This document shows, piece after piece, positions 60,786-64,000 of a stretch of 64,000 nt of DNA. The stretch is from NCBI RefSeq assembly GCF_009858175.1, contig NZ_CP047393.1, forward strand, positions 992,001 to 1,056,000, read 5' to 3'. Within the stretch, counting starts at the first letter, position 1. Every line of letters starts with the position of its first letter. Made by a program: the position numbers and the translations under genes. The stretch comes from Pontibacillus sp. HMF3514 (GTDB lineage: Bacteria; Bacillota; Bacilli; Bacillales; BH030062). The notes beneath the pieces were generated by a model. It searched no databases. It was not told the DNA's origin and was given only the letters and a program-made list of their open reading frames with translations.

Positions 60786-61295
60786 TTATGAATCATGTTT
60801 ATTATACATTTGTGCTGTCAGGCTTTTGTTTGTAATGTCATACATAGAGCGTTGGGATAATTGTACGCTAACAAGCTCTAATGTATAGGTACATATGGAT
60901 TTTTTGATGGGAGATGCATCACAAAAATTATATACGACAGGTTCTTTGACATTGGTGTCACTCCCAAACTCCCGCCTAAAGGGATATTCTTGAAGAACTT
61001 TTCGGCTTCCCTTCTTACAAGAACGAACTAGACGAAACGTCAAACTATTGAAGGCCTCTTCCCTTAAAATTGATGTAACAAAAGAGGAGTACGTAATAAG
61101 CACAGCAGGGTTTATGATCTTTTTTGTATCGATACTTACACTTGTTAATACGATAGGACGGTTGCTGGGATCCAAGTTTAAAGGCAAACGTGGGCTAAAG
61201 GCGACTCCACACTTTAAGAAGGGAAACTGCTTTTTAGGTTGTATCGAACCTTCTTGGTTAATATAAAGTTTCGGCTTATCACTACGATTTTTCAT
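60786..61295 (-). CDS. DUF4489-type protein, paralog 2
   Basis: 169 aa: FLKCGVAFSPRLPLNLDPSN, RPIVLTSVSIDTKKIINPAVLITYSSFVTSIL, LTFRLVRSCKKGSRKVLQEYPF, VVYNFCDASPIKKSICTYTLEL. It shares the order of conserved blocks with its neighbours but has lost the second Cys of FCDC (FCDA). GTGAGGTG lies before ATG 61295, 30 bases after the first paralog; the third starts 20 bases after it, so the three form one operon. Confidence 0.68.
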   Translation of the reverse strand: MKNRSDKPKLYINQEGSIQPKKQFPFLKCGVAFSPRLPLNLDPSNRPIVLTSVSIDTKKIINPAVLITYSSFVTSILREEAFNSLTFRLVRSCKKGSRKVLQEYPFRREFGSDTNVKEPVVYNFCDASPIKKSICTYTLELVSVQLSQRSMYDITNKSLTAQMYNKHDS

Positions 61296-61325
61296 CCGAA
61301 CACCTCACTTTAATATACTTAGAGA

Positions 61326-61814
61326 TCAAGCTCTTTCCTCTTCGCCACATATAGCCGTTGCTGTAATGTTTTTATTTAGAATCGAGAAATTTTGAGTGTT
61401 ATTCGTAGCAATTCTCGCGATTTCTATCCGGTAGATGATTGGGGATTGGACATTGGATTCAAGGCAATCACAGTAATTTAAAACGGTGGGTTGATTGGTA
61501 TCAAGGTTTCCTATTTCCTGCGGTTCAGGGGATTCAAATTCAAAGACCCATTCATCCAAAGTTCTTTGAGCAAGAAAGTTCTGAGTGGATCGAACAAGTC
61601 GATAGGTGATGGATAGTAAAGGTTGAAATCCCAATAGGGTGAACTGAATGAATTCAGAGTACTTAATCAGAATACACGGGTTCTCTAAGGACTGTGGATC
61701 GATTTGAACTTCTGCAAGGACAATGGGACGTTGATTAAAAGATAATTGGTTTGGGAGTGAGGGATTGAAAGTCTTCCCACATCTTAAAAAGGGAACACAA
61801 TCTTTTGGTTCCAT
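61326..61814 (-). CDS. DUF4489-type protein, paralog 1 (first of operon)
   Basis: 162 aa: VPFLRCGKTFNPSLPNQL, QRPIVLAEVQIDPQSLENPCILIKYSEFIQF, LSITYRLVRSTQNFLAQRTLDEWVFEF, VLNYCDCLESNVQSPIIYRIEI, ending AICGEEERA. The frame opens at 61841; GCGAGGT spacing selects ATG 61814. A CATAGGATA box (61856-61848 on the minus strand) matches the sigma-K -10, although the nearest AC is 19 bases upstream. Likely sporulation-stage surface or coat proteins, by inference only. Confidence 0.7.
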   Translation of the reverse strand: MEPKDCVPFLRCGKTFNPSLPNQLSFNQRPIVLAEVQIDPQSLENPCILIKYSEFIQFTLLGFQPLLSITYRLVRSTQNFLAQRTLDEWVFEFESPEPQEIGNLDTNQPTVLNYCDCLESNVQSPIIYRIEIARIATNNTQNFSILNKNITATAICGEEERA

Positions 61815-62011
61815 ACACATACCTCGCTTTAATATAGTCATTGATATTATCCTATGTACGCAATAGCAAGAAAATGTTGAGTGGATCAGGACAGATTAGG
61901 TAACTAGGTTTTCTAGAAATAGATGTACGATTTGAGCAAATTTATTCAATTTCCACTTTTATATGAAACCTTATTCTCCTGAATCCGTCAAACCCTATAG
62001 GAGGGATAGAT

Positions 62012-62419
62012 GTGTTAAGAAGAACGCTTATTTTCATCTCATTTATAATACTTCCTTCAGCATGTAATCCAAGTGTATCGCATACTCAAAACCTCTCATT
62101 AGAAGAGGTCACAGAAACCTTTAATAAACAAGGACTATCATTGGAAGACATAGATTTACCAAAAAGAAATGTCTTTACCAGAGAGTACAACGGTGTAACA
62201 CCAAAAACCTACTCCTTACAAAATCGAGCCTTAACAATTTACATATATCAAACGACTCATGATCGTATAAAAGGAATGGAAGCCTTTAAGAATGCCACTG
62301 CAGCAGCGAGCTTAGAATCCTATGAAACCTATACAGCAAAAAATGTACTCGTATTCCACGGAGGAGAGAGCGAGTCGGTTAAGCAAACGTTACAAGAAGT
62401 GTTTCAAGATATCAGGTAA
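62012..62419 (+). CDS. Small hypothetical lipoprotein
   Basis: 135 aa with signal LRRTLIFISFIILPSAC (lipobox PSAC) and a short mature domain LEEVTETFNKQGLSLEDIDL ... RALTIYIYQTTHDRIKGMEAF ... KNVLVFHGGESESVKQTLQEVF, which looks like a compact alpha/beta module common in Bacillus lipoproteins. It starts at GTG 62012 behind TAGGAGGGATAG. Unknown function. Confidence 0.75.
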   Translation: MLRRTLIFISFIILPSACNPSVSHTQNLSLEEVTETFNKQGLSLEDIDLPKRNVFTREYNGVTPKTYSLQNRALTIYIYQTTHDRIKGMEAFKNATAAASLESYETYTAKNVLVFHGGESESVKQTLQEVFQDIR

Positions 62420-62468
62420 TTCATGTATGCTGTATATACAAAATTTTGCCAAGGTAGGTCCGTCTTAA

Positions 62469-63161
62469 ATGAAAAAGTCTATTGCTTACATACTTATAGC
62501 TCTTGTTGTGATTAGTGCTGGAACTGTACTCTATAACATCTTTCTTAATAGCCCAGGACAAAAAGTGAAATGGGAAAAGGTAGAGTTGGAGAAGAAGGCT
62601 CTTCCGAGTAAGGATGTAGATGTGAGTGGAATTGTTACTTTATGGAGTGACTCTGATAATGAAAAACTTTATCTATATGATCAGGGTACAGATAAAGTTT
62701 TTGGCGTGTTTTTTATTCATGGAAAGGAGTATCCATTAGGACAGGTTTCCATGAAACTAGGTCATCTTCATAATGATATCAAGCACGAAACGTTGTTTGG
62801 TGATGGCTCCTATCGGGTTGATGGTGTTATGGGAATAGACTATCCGATTATCACTTACTACAAAATCGAGAATAAACAACCCTATGAGATTCTATCTATT
62901 GAAGCAAAAGTGCAAGAATTGGATGTAAATGGCGACGGGCAAAAAGAACTCATTTCTGCTCGAGGGACACCTACAGAAACCAAAATCTATAGCTATAAAA
63001 ATAAAACATTAAAGGTAGCCCAATTGAATGAACAACTAGATGCTATTTCAGTTACATTTGAAAATCCTTATCGCTTTCTCGTTTATAGCGAGGAACAAGG
63101 TCAAGCGATTTATGAACTTAGAGATGATCATTTAGTAAAAGTAAAAGAAGAAACAGAATAG
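62469..63161 (+). CDS. Membrane-anchored hypothetical protein
   Basis: 230 aa: one N-terminal helix (SIAYILIALVVISAGTVLYNIF), then an extracytoplasmic beta-rich domain containing VQELDVNGDGQKELISARG, an FG-GAP/VCBS-like calcium loop (DVNGDGQKE), followed by TKIYSYKNKTLKVAQL. This suggests a beta-propeller-like or single-blade domain. ATG 62469 lies 50 bases after the lipoprotein gene in the same direction. Unknown function. Confidence 0.72.
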   Translation: MKKSIAYILIALVVISAGTVLYNIFLNSPGQKVKWEKVELEKKALPSKDVDVSGIVTLWSDSDNEKLYLYDQGTDKVFGVFFIHGKEYPLGQVSMKLGHLHNDIKHETLFGDGSYRVDGVMGIDYPIITYYKIENKQPYEILSIEAKVQELDVNGDGQKELISARGTPTETKIYSYKNKTLKVAQLNEQLDAISVTFENPYRFLVYSEEQGQAIYELRDDHLVKVKEETE

Positions 63162-63173
63162 ATCCTTTAAATT

Positions 63174-63211
63174 CTGTCTTGTAGGCTAAAGTCTATAAGG
63201 CAGTTTTTTTT
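63174..63211 (+). terminator. Terminator of the anchored protein gene
   Basis: CTGTCTTGTAG / CTATAAGGCAG hairpin followed by T8. Confidence 0.8.
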
Positions 63212-63214
63212 ATG

Positions 63215-63243
63215 GTAAGGACATCTATTCCGTTATTTGCTCA
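63215..63243 (+). repeat. Solitary TTACGGACAT..TTCCGTTAT unit
   Basis: TAAGGACATCTATTCCGTTATTTG differs at a few positions from the unit at 1713 (TTACGGACATCTGTTCCGTTATTTT). It stands alone just after a terminator. Confidence 0.6.
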
Positions 63244-63459
63244 AAGTCATGCCTTATTCACACCTCAAATACATTCAATTGATGTGCCAGTACATTTCAC
63301 CCACAAACATTAAATTAGTTTGAATATTACAACCATTACCTTAATACAATAGACTAGCTAGAAAACATCTCACAGCCAGTTTAATAGAAGACGAGGTATG
63401 AGGTGTGAAAAACATGGGTTTAATCAAATTTATCAATATATCAATTGAGGGGGAGTTAC

Positions 63460-64000
63460 ATGAAACGTAAGTGGTTTGGAATTTTGGTTGTAGTGTTGTC
63501 GTTGTCGGTTATGTTGATGGGATGTAATAGCGAGGAGAGTGCTGAGGAAACGTCTCTGCTTGATACCGTCAAAGATAGGGACTTGCTTATTGCAGGTGTA
63601 AATGGTGAGTTGCCTGGATTTAGTTACTTAGATTCAGAAGGAAATTACTCTGGTTTTGATGCTGATTTTGCACGAGCAATCGCAGCTGCAGTATTAGGAG
63701 ATGCAGACAAAGTTGAATATCGTCCGCTTTCCTCTAAAGAGCGTTTTACAGCAGTTCAGACTGGTGAAGTTGATGTGTTAACGCGTAACACAACGTGGAC
63801 ACTTACACGTGATACAAGCGTGGGACTGAACTTTGCCCCTGTAACGTTCTATGACGGTCAGGGTATTATCGTGCCAAAAGATAGTGGAATCACATCTATC
63901 AAAGACCTTGAAGGTACGCGCATTGCAGTAGAATCAGGTACCACAACTGAATTAAACCTGGCTGACCAAATGAGAAAGCATGGTATTAATTACGAAGCGG
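63460..64000 (+). CDS. Amino-acid ABC transporter substrate-binding lipoprotein (3' end beyond window)
   Basis: 180 codons visible. Signal KRKWFGILVVVLSLSVMLMGC (lipobox LMGC), then a SBP_bac_3 domain: LLDTVKDRDLLIAGVNGELPGFSYLDSEGNYSGFDADFARAIAAAV, VEYRPLSSKERFTAVQTGEVDVLTRNTTWTLTRD, GITSIKDLEGTRIAVESGTTTE. The TRNTTWTLTRD segment is characteristic of AapJ/general L-amino-acid-type receptors. GAGGGGGAG lies just upstream of ATG 63460. Permease and ATPase genes would be expected beyond the window. Confidence 0.88.
   Translation, partial: MKRKWFGILVVVLSLSVMLMGCNSEESAEETSLLDTVKDRDLLIAGVNGELPGFSYLDSEGNYSGFDADFARAIAAAVLGDADKVEYRPLSSKERFTAVQTGEVDVLTRNTTWTLTRDTSVGLNFAPVTFYDGQGIIVPKDSGITSIKDLEGTRIAVESGTTTELNLADQMRKHGINYEA

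Noticed and set aside
1-64000. Prophage, integrase, insertion sequence or defence system
   Set aside because: No transposase, integrase, restriction, toxin-antitoxin or phage structural gene could be recognised on either strand.

Overview
The window is a chromosomal segment of a low-GC, endospore-forming member of the Bacillaceae. Much of the first 32 kb follows the Bacillus subtilis order around coiA-pepF-spxH(yjbH)-yjbI-yjbK-yjbM-nadF-yjbO-prpE-mgtE-yjbQ-fabI-cotO-cotYZ-yjcA and then yjcF-yjcG-yjcH. The spore-coat genes, sigma-K-like promoters, FapR box and dispersed Bacillaceae-type repeats agree with this. A halophilic or marine genus (Pontibacillus/Halobacillus-like) seems plausible from the overall protein flavour, but that is inference only.

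Layout. 1-12.4 kb: cardiolipin synthase (5' end cut by the window edge), competence protein CoiA, oligoendopeptidase F, the SpxH adaptor with truncated haemoglobin, a CYTH protein, the small alarmone synthetase, NAD kinase, a pseudouridine synthase, PrpE and a RodA/FtsW polymerase. 12.6-17.4 kb: MgtE, a CPA2 antiporter with a TrkA-type domain, and FabI behind a FapR operator. 17.8-22.5 kb: a sporulation block (CotO, CotY/Z, YjcA and several very small proteins), most preceded by CATANNNTA boxes. A c-di-GMP-I riboswitch with terminator in front of a PAS-GGDEF cyclase sits inside this block. 22.5-31.7 kb: metallo-hydrolase, DUF421 protein, a gene-poor kilobase, a run of small lipoproteins and peptidase E, a MerR/coiled-coil protein, and YjcF-G-H.

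32-48 kb: a TAXI-type TRAP transporter operon, a dicarboxylate symporter, three secreted proteins (GH18-like barrel, glucoamylase-like protein, LTD-PLD nuclease), tRNA-Val, a LysM-anchored 5'-nucleotidase, and a NitT/TauT-type ABC importer behind a CymR-like box. 48.2-50.2 kb: a cobalamin riboswitch with its own terminator directly in front of an acyl-CoA thioesterase, then the first trhO. 50.7-57.5 kb: a leftward five-gene peptidase/transporter cluster (two M20D amidohydrolases, an M20 carbamoylase, an unusual regulator, AbgT). The same palindrome lies in front of its first gene and in front of abgT. 58-64 kb: the second trhO, a DMT exporter, three tandem DUF4489 genes, two small secreted or anchored proteins, and the start of an amino-acid binding protein cut by the window end.

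Repeats are the most striking non-coding content. A 440-bp composite cassette occurs twice in inverted orientation 27 kb apart. A 175-bp hairpin element abuts the stop codons of mgtE and cotY/Z. Five unrelated intergenic sites carry arrays whose period is exactly 21 nt (or 42). Two of these arrays and the two trhO copies bracket the AbgT cluster. I see no prophage, transposase, integrase or CRISPR array.
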